NCBI GenBank assembly: GCA_034190875.2
Contig: CM067358.1
Span: forward strand, 47,570,951-47,634,950
From: Urechis unicinctus
Taxonomy: Eukaryota > Annelida > Polychaeta > Xenopneusta > Urechidae
Direction of reading: 5' to 3'
Length of the DNA: 64,000 bases
The translations under genes and the position numbers were made by a program. Positions 48,603-62,329 of the stretch are shown piece by piece (within the stretch, counting starts at the first letter, position 1; every line of letters begins with the position of its first letter). Under the pieces are notes generated by a model. It had not been told where the DNA came from and searched no databases. It saw only the letters and a list, made by a program, of their open reading frames with translations.

Positions 48603-49200
48603 GGTTTACAACCTCAACAGGCCGGCATACAGCGTCTCTGGTGCAGCTTGAAACCTCAACAGGCCGGCATACAGCGTTTCTGGTGCAGCTTAAAAACGTC
48701 AACAGGCCGGCATACAGCGTTTCTGGTGCAGCTTGAAACCTCAACAGGTCGGCATACAGCGTTTCTGGTGCAGCTTAAAAACGTCAACAGGCCGGCATAC
48801 AGCGTTTCTGATACAGCTAAAAACGTCAACAGGCCAGCGAACATGGTTTCTGGTACAGCTAAACGCGTCAACAGGCCGGCATACAGCGTCTCTGGTACAG
48901 CTTAAAACGTCTACAAACCAGCGAACAGGGCTTCTGTTACAGCTAAATACGTCAACAGGCAAACGTACAGGGTTTCTGGTACAGCTTAAAACGTCTACAG
49001 GCCAGCGTACAGGGTTTCTGGTACAGCTAAAAGCGTCAACAGGCCGGCATACAGCGTCTCTGGTACAGCTTAAAACGTCTACAGGCCAGTGCACAAGGCT
49101 TCTCGTAAAGCTAAATACGTCAACAGGCCGGCATACAGCGTCGCTGGTACAGTTAGATATGTCAACAGGCATACAGCGTCTCTAGACCAATTAACGTGAT
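48603..49200. repeat. Minisatellite, 42-bp unit, about 14 copies
   Basis: Unit phrase gtcaacaggccggcatacag cgtttctggt plus a variable acagcttaaaa. Because 42 is divisible by three, several frames on both strands stay open as 14-residue repeats (for example LKTSTGRHTAFLVQ). Openness on both strands and the lack of other gene signals argue against coding. Confidence 0.92.
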
Positions 49201-52200
49201 CGATTCGTGTATGCAGCGTCACCATTCTACAATGCAGCGTCTCTGGAACTAACACCGTTACTATTCCAGCATGCAACGCCCCTATACACACTTTCAGTAT
49301 AAACATTTCTTCGTTACGGCGTGTCACTTTCAGCTGTAAAAATGCGCCAAGTCCCCCTGTATAAGTTTTATGAGGATTAATTCGCGTCTTGAGGTTGAGC
49401 ATCGTGTAGCTGATGTATATGGGGAGGACTCGTAAACAACCTTCTGTTCGGGCGAAGACCGTTGTCGAGAGCTGAGCTAACGCCGCATGATCTCCACTCG
49501 TGGGTCTCCTATCACACACGTGATGATGACGCTCGTAATTGTCCCTAAATATCCGAGCAGATCTTGACAAAATTGCGACTGACGATGGAAATGCTGAGCT
49601 ATTTGCAGTAATTTTCGGGTGACGGACTGTTTCTGAAAGCGACATTACCACGCCATCTCCCTGGGTTCTTACGAATTTTACACAGGGGTCAAAATATATA
49701 ATACAAACCATCTAGTTGATTTGTTGTTGGTGATTTAATAAACCCGGAGGAAAAATTGCGCATTGATCACTGCAACGTTGAACAAGAGATTGTAAAATAT
49801 TTCATTTTTCGAAATTAAATTTATATTGATACCCTATTATTTATGATTAATTTGGTATAATATCCTCTTTTGCGAATTAATTTGGCTCGCGCGCCATGAT
49901 CTTTGTTCGTTGTTTATGACGTCATATTTAGTCTCGCGTGATTTATCAGTCGCTTGAGGTGCTTCTTACTGCCAACCCGGAACAGGATAGTTATTCATCC
50001 CGGCTGGGAAGTATACACCAAGCTTATGAATCATATAATTCATTGAGCATGTGATGTTACATTCTAAATCTTACCTTAGCATTTTTGCACAGAAGAGGGT
50101 ACCTTAAACATAGCTCTACAACATTCGGAGTTTTGACGACTAGCTTCATGTTTTTTTAAAATTTCTAACTAATGAATCGTCCATATGTTAAAGCACTAGT
50201 CATTCTCTAAATAACAATGTAAATTCGATTTTTATCCATTTCCTGGTTGCCGAGATATTACCTCCGCACATGGATAACAGGCTACAGACAGAACACATGA
50301 AAGAGGTAGCGACGACCGTTATCAGCGATGTGACGTCACACGTTGTACCCCTATATGGTACACGATACGTTTATATATACAAAAGCCTTCACTGAGTGTC
50401 ACTAATAGCTGAGTGTATTTTACACCACCAAGGTTTGACAGCTGGATGTTCATATCCGGCTTCTATGTGCGCGCATCAGAAAGCGAATCTAAGTGAACCG
50501 TTACTCAAAATTGGAGCAAGTGTCTAAATTAGCCTTGGGCTGACGCTGCAGGGAATTCCGGCAGTTTTGTGTACTTTTTGTGAAAAATCGACCCGGATAT
50601 AAACACGTCTGTATCCTTTTTTTTCCCGTCTGCACCGCTTTCTGTAGAACATAACTGAATTAATTCGCTCTAATGATTTGGCACTGAATCGCGTGGCTGG
50701 CTTCTCGGCTGATCTCGGTATAGCTTGATGGATTCACAGGGGACTACTCGAGATCATCACCAGTTTATCGCCCTCTATCTCGACGTCATTGTTCAGATCG
50801 GCGTATCATAATTATACCTCCTACCACAGAGGTAAAGTGAACGATTACTGTTGACATTTTCTAGATAAGCAATCTGATTGACAACTATATATAATCACTT
50901 GATATTGTGATAGGAAGGCCAGTGGGTGGTATACATGTCTTTGCATGCATATTTGCAACAAAACGAAGTGCTTGCTAAGTATTTTTCACTGCATCATCGA
51001 ATGGCGAGATACAAGTTCAAAGTCGAGATATGTATGTCTGCTGCGAAGTTCGTTATCGTTAACAACTCTGTTGTTGGCGGTGTATCGGAATACTACAGCG
51101 AACAAGTCTATATATCTAGTGCTTTTCAGGCAATAACGATATGGACTGCTATTAAACACAACTTCTAACATCGAAGGTCAGATCGTGCTGATGATGGATG
51201 CTCAATGGTTGATTCGATAAGACCACGCCCCTTTTGAGTTGACCCCGATTCTGCTCGCATGAAGCGTCCTGGCCGTGGTGCTGTACGAGAGATGTGAAAT
51301 TGACATACTCATGCTCCGATTGGTGGATTCTTTCACGTGACTGGTATTGTCTCTATGTAAGTCTAAACTTCCGTAAGAATTGGGTCGATCTGGTAAGAGT
51401 GCATGCAGAATATCACATTTTCCGCTGTCAAGTGTGGGTTGCGAGCACCGCCTTATGCAACTTTTGTCTGTCCTGAACACTCCTATCAAAACTGACGTGA
51501 TGCGACACGGCGGTAAGCGATTCGCAAGAAGCCTGATGTCAATATCAAGTGCGCCAAAATTGACACAATCTGACGACGATGGTATTTCCAGCTGCGGATA
51601 CAAAACCTCAAGAACGCTTTAAAACATCTAGTAGTTTTGTGGTTTATCTCAAGTACCGAGAATTTTTTGGTTTGATGTGTGGTGGGGGTGATTTTGGCTG
51701 AGCGATTAGCGATCGATTATCCAAGCATTTCTCGGTAACTAGGAAGTTCACGGTTTCTACGAGTATACGTGTCGCCCTCCACGTAAGCTGGTCGGATGTC
51801 TGCTGAAATTGCGCGACGTGGAGGATTGCTGCGAGGGCGCTTCATCGAATACGACAACTCTCACGAGCCAACTACCCTTCGTCTTATTTATATGATAGAT
51901 TGTAAATATTGAATTTCAGCTTAATCCTATTACATCAGACGACATAAGATAAGGTCGGCGAATGGATGTCAATAGTTTAGGGTAGTGTAGTATTTAGTGC
52001 CTCACAAATGGCACGTCTGCACCTAGTTTTGTATTGAACAGCTTGAAATTATGTGTTCACCGTTTATATGACAGGTTAATAATATGGACCGAACAAGATA
52101 TAATTTCAGCAGCCGAAACTCGTCCATCTTGCATTATCAATATAATTAACATTCATGTATATTCTGTGACTTATTATGTCAGTTAACTTGGGATAATATC

Positions 52201-52774
52201 AATTTCGTCAAAATGTTATGCATCAGCGTAGTATGGCATTCGCATACAATGCACATTGTCATTTCGTGTCGCTATGGCATATGTCATTATGTAACATAGG
52301 CACTCTACTTGTTTCAGGTTTTGTGCCACAATTGCTCACAATGAGTTGGTCTTGTCTATGTTTGCAGATAATTGGGCCTCGGGCAACGGATGTCAGTCGT
52401 AACGCAACAGCACAGCTAGTTGGATACACCACGGAACGTCGCCTGGCGCGCACACACACGCACAAGCCCAGTTGACGTGCAAGGTCTCTCAAGGTTATCG
52501 CTAACCGCCTGGTGGCGTTCTCATTGCTATATAGGAGTAATCTTGGACTGATATTTCACTAGACAAGTTTAGCGCGGCGCGTGACGCCTCAAGCCCATTG
52601 ATATATGAAGCGGATATATCTAAATAACTTTTTCGCGACGCTACACAAGACACAAAAAAAAGGAAACTGAACATTTCATAGGAATAGAAACTCACATAAA
52701 CTATTTAGTTGAAGATATTATCTTCCTTTCATGTGTTTTTTACGGCTTGATTTACACATCATTCGTTAGTCAAC
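49201..52774. other. No gene seen; upstream flank of innexin B
   Basis: It contains the 50307-50375 copy of the short repeat also at 42717. ORFs near 50.9-51.6 kb and 52.2-52.7 kb are open on both strands and unrecognised. Confidence 0.45.
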
Positions 52775-54013
52775 ATGGATAAGATCGTGGGAGTAGTGAC
52801 GAAAGCCAAAGGGAAGGCGAAACACGATGACGACTTCGTCGACCGCCTCAGTCATCGCTACACGTGTATGATTCTCGTCGTTTTCGCCATCGTCGTCTCC
52901 ATGCACCAGTATGTCGGCAAACCAGTCACATGCTGGGCTCCCAAACATCTCACCGGAAACCACATCAAGTTTATGAACAGTTATTGTTGGGTGAAGAACA
53001 CTTACTATCTTCCGTTTGATGAGAGAATACCGCGCCTTGGAGAAGATGACGGGAAACACTACATTCTCTATTACCAGTGGATCCCTTTTATTTTACTCAT
53101 CCAGGCCGTTTTCTTCTACCTACCCACCCTTTTCTGGCACGGTCTCAACGACAAAGCTGGTGTAGATTCGGATAACATTCTGGAAGCTGCTGGTACATTT
53201 CAAGCTACCAAATACGCAGAGACGAGGTCCACCATCTTAAAATTGGTTGTGAATCAAATTGATCGGTTTTTACACTCGCGTCAGGAGAATATCGCCGGCT
53301 GGAAATTGGGAATCAAGTCCGCTTTGAATTGTATTTTGTGTGGATGCTGTGGGAAGCGAATGGGTAGCTATTTAGTGGTGCTTTTCACACTTTCCAAGAT
53401 GCTGTTTGGAGCTAATGTGATCGGTCAACTGTTTGTCCTTAACTACATTTTGAAGACGAGTTATAATGTCTTTGGAGTCGAGTATTTCCAGCATCTGGAA
53501 GAGATGGATAGTTGGTGGTTAAATAATCCCACTTTCCCGCGCATCACTATGTGTGATTTCAACGTACGACGTCTGGGGAACGTGCATCGATACACCGTAC
53601 AGTGCGTTTTGCCTATCAACCTGTACACTGAGAAAATGTACGTCTTCCTTTGGTTCTGGATGGTTTTTCTAGCATGCGCCACATTTCTAAGTCTGGTCAC
53701 GTGGCTAGCTCGATTCTTCTTCCGTGGTGACCGCGTCCAGTTTATAAGGAACCATCTCAAAGAGTGTCAACTTTCTGAATACGAGACGAAAGTTCTGCTC
53801 GGCAAATTTCTGGACAACTATCTTCGACAAGATGGCGCGTTTATTCTGAGGTTGATCGCGCATAACACGAACACCATCACCACGACGGAAATCTGCGGTG
53901 CATTGTGGGAACATTGGTTGGAGAAGCGGAATAAAAGTAAGCGAGACACAGACGCGGAATCGTTGGTGTCTAATCATAGCACAAGCAAAGCTTTAGAAGC
54001 AGGCGTCATGTAG
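52775..54013 (+). CDS. Innexin B (gap-junction or hemichannel protein)
   Basis: An intact single-exon ORF of 412 residues. It has the four-helix innexin layout: TM1 around residues 29-48, QYVGKPVTCWAPKHLTGN and a second Cys in loop 1 (SYCW), the signature YYQWIPFILLIQAVFFYLP at about 106-124, TM3 near residues 195-225 (GSYLVVLFTLSKMLF), then FPRITMCDFNVRRLGN and YTVQCVLPIN in loop 2 and TM4 (VFLWFWMVFLACATFLSLVT). Two cysteines per extracellular loop, as the family requires. The cytoplasmic tail is about 110 residues with several Ser and Arg/Lys. The start is the first ATG, and the following KHDDDFVDRLSH matches the same position in innexin A. Innexin B is about half identical to A by eye, so the two are paralogues. 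Confidence 0.97.
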   Translation: MDKIVGVVTKAKGKAKHDDDFVDRLSHRYTCMILVVFAIVVSMHQYVGKPVTCWAPKHLTGNHIKFMNSYCWVKNTYYLPFDERIPRLGEDDGKHYILYYQWIPFILLIQAVFFYLPTLFWHGLNDKAGVDSDNILEAAGTFQATKYAETRSTILKLVVNQIDRFLHSRQENIAGWKLGIKSALNCILCGCCGKRMGSYLVVLFTLSKMLFGANVIGQLFVLNYILKTSYNVFGVEYFQHLEEMDSWWLNNPTFPRITMCDFNVRRLGNVHRYTVQCVLPINLYTEKMYVFLWFWMVFLACATFLSLVTWLARFFFRGDRVQFIRNHLKECQLSEYETKVLLGKFLDNYLRQDGAFILRLIAHNTNTITTTEICGALWEHWLEKRNKSKRDTDAESLVSNHSTSKALEAGVM

Positions 54014-55307
54014 GACTAATTATGGCATTGTCATTCCAATCAATTTTAGTGAAATACTGCCATTTGTTTGATATACCTGATGCGCACACAGCGTGCTATT
54101 TACTGGTGGGTAGAAGTTGATCGATGATATAATTTTCTCATCATTCCCGAAGTGATCGCTACAAACATTTGACAATGTATGCAGTGTTTCCTGTGGGAGC
54201 CGAGTTACTGCCGATCGCGCATGCTCTTTAACGTGTTCTCACCTGTCTACGTCACGAGCCGCGAATGATTGATTGGTGCTTAACATTATGCAACGGTATT
54301 TGGTGGTAAACTTGATGGGCACGGAATATATGTGTCCTTCTGCATGCGTAAGTGGTGTCTGCTGGAAGTCCTTGATATCGACCGCTATGGGCTGGCGTGA
54401 AGAGCTTGTACTACAGGCATTGCATTGTTGGTCCATTTTGCCATGCCTACAGGGGAACAACCGGACCCAATGCATTAAATAACCGTTCTTAAAAGACTAT
54501 ATGAAACATATATCATTACAAACTTTAGCTTCAAAAGCTCCATATATAAGAGGGTACAGCTATGATGACGCTATCAGTATTACGCATCTTGATTTCGCCA
54601 GTAACAATGTACCAGTTGAGAATTAATTTGTTATTGTTTATTCACATTTCTAGTTATAATCCTAGTTTAAGTCTTAAATTTAATTCTTACCTGCATATTG
54701 ATCATATTATGATTACCTGTATTTTGAGAGGTTATCTGTATTGTTTTTATTCACTCTAATTACATTTGAAATTGGAAGACAATTTATGACAGTGTGAATC
54801 TATATGAATGAATGAGGGAAATTATCTTGTCAATACTGCAAATGTGAAATGTTATGTTTATTGATATATGCAAATCAAAGTAGGATTTCATTCAAATAAA
54901 ATATGCAAACATATTAAACACATAGTTGGTTTTTTTGCTTTAAATGGAATACTTGTTGTTTACTCCAGTGAGTGGTGCATCAAAACTGACATATATGGCA
55001 GATGATAAGCACATTATTTGTCACAAAGACCTCTATTTCACAGCGTTATTGAAATGATGGTCGTACATTTCGCCTAGAAAAATTCGAATGTTATGAACAG
55101 TCATCGTAAAATTAATGTGTTACCCCTAGGGAAAGTGTGCAGCAATGGGTTAACATTGTGGAAATTTGTGTCTTGTTAATGGGGGATACTCGGTTACCCA
55201 GATACCGATGTGCAAAAACTTTATCAGTTTGATATATCAATTATTTATTGGCAATCTTGGCATCTAAAGTCTTTGAAGATGGTGCAGTTCGTAGTACGTA
55301 ATTATCC
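54014..55307. other. 3' flank of innexin B, no gene seen
   Basis: A possible poly-A signal (caaataaaatatg) lies at about 54894, which would give a 3' UTR near 0.9 kb. Confidence 0.35.
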
Positions 55308-55436
55308 GTGATACTTCACTAGCCTTGTCACTGTATTAGCTGTGATACTTCACTAGCCTTGTCACTGTATTAGCTGTGATACTTCACTAGCCTTGTCGGA
55401 TACACCACTAGCCTTGCCACTGTATTAGCTGTGATT
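55303..55436. repeat. Minisatellite, 34-bp unit, about 4 copies
   Basis: The unit tgtgatacttcactagcctt gtcactgtattagc is repeated, the third copy shortened and the fourth altered. Confidence 0.9.
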
Positions 55437-58400
55437 ATTAGCCATGTTACTTCATAATCTTTCACACTTCTTCTTCCTTGACCCTTCATTTACTGTGATA
55501 CTTTATTGACCTTGAGACGCCATTAACCTCAATTAACCTTGATACAACCGATATCTCAGAGTGATGAATCAATGTGATTCAAGAAACCACACACAGAACT
55601 CGTAATCAGTTATAACATCTCGCGGGATTCAATTTTTATAAATCATCTCGCCTCACAATCCGGCCTCTTACGCGTAGCAATTGTAACACAGAAACTACCA
55701 CATCCCGCTTTTTCCTGTATCGATCAATTGATGGACTCTAAACATTGGATGTTTTAGATTCTGAATTAACGAATTGATCACATCACAGATGGTCAGACTG
55801 TGGTCCTGTGTTGGTGAAATCTTCTTGGGTGGGTGGGGGTGATTATGTAATACCAGGAGACAAATAAATCCACTGCTTATCTAGCAGGTCCATTGCTTAT
55901 CTAGCAGAATGTCAGCTGCCATATCCTTTATCACAGCACAATCAAACCAACTGACCCAAGCAGAAAACATTGTTCAGGTATTCTGGTGATAGCGCAGGAT
56001 TGGGTGTTTTTTTTGGCATGGAATCCAGCTCGCTGATTTATTTTTGCTGCGCCCCTGGACGAGATGATGAATGGACAGGAGGCATGTTCCAGCGTAGACT
56101 AATCTCTCCAAAGACGTCACTCCAACAAAGACCGAATCGTAAGGTTTTGATACCAGTTAGTCCCTGTAGATAACTTTAATCTCGTTATCGCAGTCTTTCT
56201 CAAAACCAGTCCGGACAGGTAGCGCGGGCTTTGATCATAAGCTGCTGACATGAAGGTAGCTGGTTTTTATCACACCTGGATGCCCTCCTGCGTAGGTCAA
56301 GACCTCGTAGGCCTGCGGAGTGGGATCTTAGCTAGAACAATGATCGTTACATCCTAGCAACGGGGACATACGTACGTGATTGACTGAGGTGGGGTCCTCG
56401 TTGTGTGATTGCACTTAGTCGTGTCTTGAGTGTGTAATTGTTTGAGTAACGCACTGGGCTGAATGATTTACAGACATCGAGTTGACAATTGTATAAACAT
56501 ATTTCTCCCAGAATTAAGGGTGTGTACGTGGTTTTGGGTCAAGGTCAATAGCCTTTGCATCACGTAATACTCGCCAAGACTTTGTAATGCTTTCTGAAAC
56601 ATAAACCTTGTTTTAATGTCATCGGAACTCATGTGTAACAATGCCTTCACATCGAATAGCTGCGACTTATTTGTTGGTAACATTATATAGCCAGCTTTCA
56701 CATTCATCCATTGAATGTAATGTGACTCTGATGTACATCTCTTATGTTAGTCTCTGTAGCGCAATAAAAAAAAACCCAGTGAATAAGAATCACGTGGATG
56801 ACTTATGTACATTGCAACGTTGGACAAGCGACATGTCACAGGATATTAACACATTCATAATATTCACTTCTCAACTTACTCAAGCACATGATCACCAAGT
56901 TTTCCAAAAATACTTGGTCACTAGTTTTCCAGACCACATCAATATTCCCTTATATTACTAGTTTTTCTTAGTTTCTGATACAGTTCAATCAACAATTGTC
57001 TAATATCGTTACTTGATCAGTCAATTTCAAAATGGAGAACGTTTGATGTCATATTCAAAACTGCCTATCACTGAAATTGACAAATGCAGAGATGAACATT
57101 TGCCCCCAAAAAATCAGCAGAGTTCAAATTTAGAATGAGTTTTCCCTGAATCGAGTTCAAGACCTACATTCCATATTCTGAGCCAGCGTTTGTCCTACGT
57201 GAATGACATCACCACCGGTGCACGTAGCCCTACGTGCCGTTGTGTTGAGCACTCAGCGACAAGTCCTACATTGTTGCGTCACCTGGCACCGCAAGTTTTG
57301 TAACATTGACTTACAGAGAGCAGTTCGGAGAGTGTTGCCCTCCGGCGGACAAGTATCTAATAACGTGCACCGCGTGACCCGGTGAGCGCGCACGCGTACT
57401 GTGCTGGTTCCTGCGTTTCGGTAGTCAGGTGGTTAGTTAGTAGAAGTTTATTGACCACGCGCGGGGTAACAATGTACACGCAGCCACCTTTGTTGGTGGC
57501 ATTCTGCCGTGAGTTTCACCTGATATCCTTATTCAGTGTGGTGACCACAGGCGCTTTAGGAGCCAATCATCATGTTGTATATCATATTACTGGCAGTATA
57601 CCAGTCGTTGCTCGGTATACGAAGGTCTTTGTTTAAAAGGAAAATGTCCCAAAAACTTCTGGATTTATATTTTTTTTATCCCAACGCAACATTGGTGGTC
57701 GGATCATAATGGTCTGTCCCAAGCGCCCGTGCAGCTGATCAATGTTAAGCTTCAGGTTTGACCCTCAAGAGTCTGTTTCGTTATTTACAGTCTATTTTTT
57801 CCTTAAGTACTCTCTGAAATATATTCTGCCTGCAAATGTAAATATTCGCCTGGCAAGCGAAATATAAATAAAGGATGATTTTCAAATGAGAGACATTACC
57901 TCAACAAATCTATTTGTAACTCAAAAATAAATACATCATTGAAAGGCATTCCGTTGACAAGCGACCGCTGCTTCGCCCATTTGACAGGAGATGGATGTTT
58001 GACATTATGATTGCATGAAGAATCAACTGTTTGAAAATCATAGCGTTATTGTTCCTTCCAAATGGCACCTCCAGGTCCTTGAAATCTTAACTTACACCAG
58101 CCGAGCAGATGGGCGAATATAATGACTGGTTCGTTCAATGAGGGCTACTCGAGGGAGAGCACAACAGGCGTCTCCAAATTATGATTTTCTACTTGGATGT
58201 GGAAAAATGTAATCCCCAAGCATCTCAGAAAGCGAGATACGTGGGTACACCCGGTACACGGAGCGTTTTCATTATTTACGTAAGCTCAAGGCTCAGGACA
58301 AGAAGATTTGATCCTTTGTGTGACTGGGTTTTACCGGATGAGAGCGCCGATGTTCTAGCGACGAATCTCTCGTGTTTCTATTGTTAGAATGAATTATGCA

Positions 58401-59569
58401 AGTCTGTGTTGCGACCGACCGTCTATAACTCGAAGTATTTTTTTTTTTTGCCTTCGCTCGCAATGGGAACAGGCTTCTGAAGTAAGATCAACCATGGAAT
58501 ACAACGTCAAACGCCACACTGACCGGACGTAGGCACCTGATCTGTAAACCGCATGTTTCTATATCTACAATGCCGAGTAAATAGCAGAAAATGGCTTTAA
58601 TTATGCAAATGATATAGCAATATTCTGGGAGGGATTAGATGAAAAGTTTAAGGCATGAGTTCCCGCAATATCTGAGGTCAACAACAAATGACCCTGTCCA
58701 TATATGGATGGACATTTAGGGCCTATGGAAATTGAGGTCAGTTGAAATCTGTTTCGGCCGATGCCTCGTGAGACATGTCTGGCGAGTTGATCAATTCGAG
58801 TGTCTTCGCTGATGAACGCCTCATAAACCTGTCTGGCACTTGATTCGACCTCGCCAACCGTAATCTGGTCACAAGCGCTTTCATTTGTTGCTGGGTTTAG
58901 TCTGGGCTTATGACAGAGAATTCAGTAATCAATAATGAAGTCTTACTCGTCGGCTAATGGCGTCCACCTGCGCGGAAGACGTGGATCCTGTCAGTGATCT
59001 ACAGACTATTGGTGGTGATTGTATACAGGACACATTATCTCATCCTAAATATCCAAGGAAAGTTGCCCACTCTCTGCAGTCCTCCACCCTGGTGAAGTTT
59101 AGGGAAACGTGACATTCCTGTCTGTTATTTCCATCCGCTCCCCAATATCTCGCTGACCAGTTGACTGAGTTTGGTCTTATGCCATGTGAGTCACTAACTG
59201 GTCGGAGTTGGTGGTGGTGACTTCCGTCGGGGCTTTTGTATTAAGACATTTTTAAGAGATCCGCGCCTGGTATTCGATACTCGATATAAAAATTGTTTGA
59301 GAATTGGTGTCTTTAGTGGGTTCCTTACACGTGCATGTAATAATCGCCTCTCAAGCGAGAAGAAGGATTGCAAGATAATCCCAACAACAGTCAGAACTCG
59401 GCAAGGGACCAATGCATTTGGGTTCCTCGTGACCGACACAGACATTGCGTGGACAAGTCGCTACCATTCTAGCCGAGTGGCGGTCGGGAGTACATCGGAA
59501 CACACCTGAATAAGATTGATTTCCCAAAAATCGGATTTTTCCTTTCAATGGGGAGCTGAAAAGCTATGG
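55437..59569. other. No gene seen
   Basis: Scattered short ORFs (for example 56641-56961 plus, 57203-57636 plus, 59194-59509 on both strands) without domains. No RNA gene recognised. Confidence 0.45.
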
Positions 59570-61330
59570 CCAACCTAGTACAGCGCGTTATCAGTCCATG
59601 ACCAACCTAGTACCGCCCGTTATCAGTACATGACCATCCAAGTACAGCCCGTTATCAGTCCATGACCAACCTAGTACAGCCCGTTATCAGTCCATGACCA
59701 TCCAAGTACAGCCCGTTATCAGTCCATGACCAACCTAGTACCACCTGTTATCAGTCCATGACCAACCTACTACAGGCCGTTGTCAGTCCATGACCAACCT
59801 AGTACCGCCCGTTATCAGTCCATGATCATCCAAGTACAGCCTGTTATCAGTCTATGACCAACCTAGTACCGCCCGTTATCAGTCCATGACCAACCAAGTA
59901 CAGCCCTTTATCAGTCCATGACCAACCTAGCACAATCCATTATCAGTCCATGACCATTCAAGTACAACCCGTTATCAGTCCATGACCAACCTAGCACAAC
60001 CCGTTATCAGTCCATGACCAAACTGGTACAGCCCATTATCAGTCCATGACCAACCTAGTACCTAGTCCATGAACAAGCCCATTATCAGTCCATGACCAAC
60101 CTAGTACCGCCCGTTATCAGTCCATGACCAATCTAGTACCGCCCATTATCAGCCCATGACCATCCAAGTACAGCCCGTTATTAGTCCATGAACAACCTAG
60201 TACCGCCCGTTATCAGTCCATGACCAACCTAGTACCATCCGTTATCAGTCCATGACCAACCTAGTACAGCCCGTTATCAGACCATGACCAAGCCTACTTC
60301 AGGCCGTTATCAGTCCATGACCAACCTAGTACCGCCCGTTATCAGTCCATGACCAACATAGTACAGCCCGTTATCAGTTATCAGTCCATGACCATCAGCC
60401 CGTTATCAAGTACAGCCCGTTATCAGTCCATGACCAAGCCCGTTCTAGTACCGCCCATTATCAGATCATCCCATGACCATCCAAGTACAGCCCGTTATGC
60501 ACTGCCCTTTTTTCAGACCATGACGGACAGTCCCGTGTTATCAGTCCATGACCTTATTAAACCTAGTACCGCCCGTTATCAGTCCATGACCAACCTAGTA
60601 CCATCCGTTATCAGTCCATGACACACCTAGTACAGTACACATCTCAGGTTCCGTTATCAGACCATGACCATCACCAAGTAATTCACCACCCGTTATCAGT
60701 CCATGACCATCCAACTACAGCCCGTTAATCAGTCCATGAACAACCTAGTACAGCCGACTCCATCAGTCCATGACCAATAGTACAGCCCATCAGCCATGTC
60801 ACCTAGTAAAGCCTGTTATCAGCCCATGACCAATCCTAGTACAGCCCGTTATCTGTCCATGATCATTCATCACAGCCGTTATCAGACCATGACCAACCTA
60901 GTACAGCCCGTTATCAGTCCATGATCAACCTAGCACAGCCCGTTATCAGTCCATGACCAACCTAGTACAGCCCGTTATCAGTCCATGACCAACCTAGTAC
61001 ACCGTTACTAGTACAGCACGCCCGTTATCAGTCCATGACCAACCTAGCACCGCCGTTATCTCAGACGTTGAATTACTTGCAGACTCAAGTACAACCCGTT
61101 ATCAGTCTATGACCAACCCACCAGTCGTATACGAACCCGAGTATCAGATCCATGATTGACCTAGTACCGCCCATTATCAGTCTATGATCATCCATGTACA
61201 GCCCGTTATCAGTCCACGACCAACCTACTACAGCCCGTTATAAGACCAAGACCAACCTGGCACTGCCCTTTTTTCAGACCATGACGGACCTGGTACAGCC
61301 TGTTATTAGACCTTGACCATCCTGGTACTC
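59570..61330. repeat. Large minisatellite, 32-bp unit, about 50 copies
   Basis: Built on cccgttatcagtccatgacc aacctagtacag, with three common substitution sites (caacc/catcc, acag/accg, cagt/caga). Copies after about 60370 become broken by indels and stray words. ORFs here are artefacts. Confidence 0.96.
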
Positions 61331-62037
61331 TCCAATGAGGGACACTTCTTATTAAATATGCCTGTATGGTAATAGTTAATTACAACAAAGGCTGCCTCCT
61401 TTTACATCTACACCTCCTGTTACAGCCAGACACTTTAAAGGCCACCTCTTACGGCATCCGTATCTACGGTCAAGATCACCTTCTAAAACGACCTCCCTAA
61501 AAGGCCACCCCTAACACATCCGTCTGTGCATTAAAGACTACTCATCGCACGGCGAACGTGTACACATCTCAGGTTCTCAAAGAACTACTCATTCGAGGAC
61601 ACGTATGATGTAATGCGAAGGCATGTCAATATTCACATTGTCTAATGTAATGGTCGACCACCCTGTTAACTAGTTGTCAATATTTTCTCCAATTATCAGC
61701 TTCTGGGATTTCAGGAACTAAAAAGAATTGGGATGAGTAATTACCCGTGGCTGTTATGCGTATCCTCAATGCATGGCGACTTCGACAAATCACCAAAGAT
61801 AGCATAAATACCAACCCTGACTCCATTGCCAATCAGCAGCCTGACCGGTTGAGCATCAGGTCACAAACTGTGCAGCACTAAGGTCAGCTCATGCAGCACC
61901 AAGGTCAGACCCTACCGCACCAAGGTACCATTCGCATGAGACAGCACCACAAGACCTGTGATCAGAGGGTGCAAATTGTAATCAATGGCAGTTCTCCCCA
62001 GCCGCTATATGGCATTCCATACCATCCCCAAATAGCA
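61331..62037. other. No gene; short gcaccaaggtcag repeats
   Basis: Between two arrays. Around 61870-61930 the phrase cagcac(c)aaggtcag recurs three times. Confidence 0.5.
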
Positions 62038-62225
62038 GAACTGTGATCAGCAAGGTTCCATCCCTATTGGCAGCCTGTGATCAGCCAGGTTCCATCCCTA
62101 TTGGCAGCCTGTGATCAGCAAGGTTTCATCCCTATTGGCAGCCTGTGATCAGCTAGGTTCCATCCCTATTGGCAGCCTGTGATCAGCTAGGTTCCATCCC
62201 TATTGGCAGTCTATGATCAGCTATG
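62038..62225. repeat. Minisatellite, about 35-bp unit, 5 copies
   Basis: Units of the form ccatccctattggcagcctg tgatcagctaggtt. Related in sequence to the next array (shared tgatca and ccatcc). Confidence 0.92.
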
Positions 62226-62329
62226 TTCAACTGATGTGGGCATATAAACCAGACCAAGGATTTCATTGACAATTTTTCTGGGCCAGTTCGCCGTATATTG
62301 TACTTTTCATGTTGGAATGGGTTTCATCA

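Noticed and set aside
48648-49185. 150-codon and 143-codon ORFs on opposite strands
   Set aside because: They are a 42-bp minisatellite whose period is a multiple of three.
52766-53059. 97-codon minus-strand ORF (also 53461-53760 and 53705-53977)
   Set aside because: Shadows of the intact innexin B.
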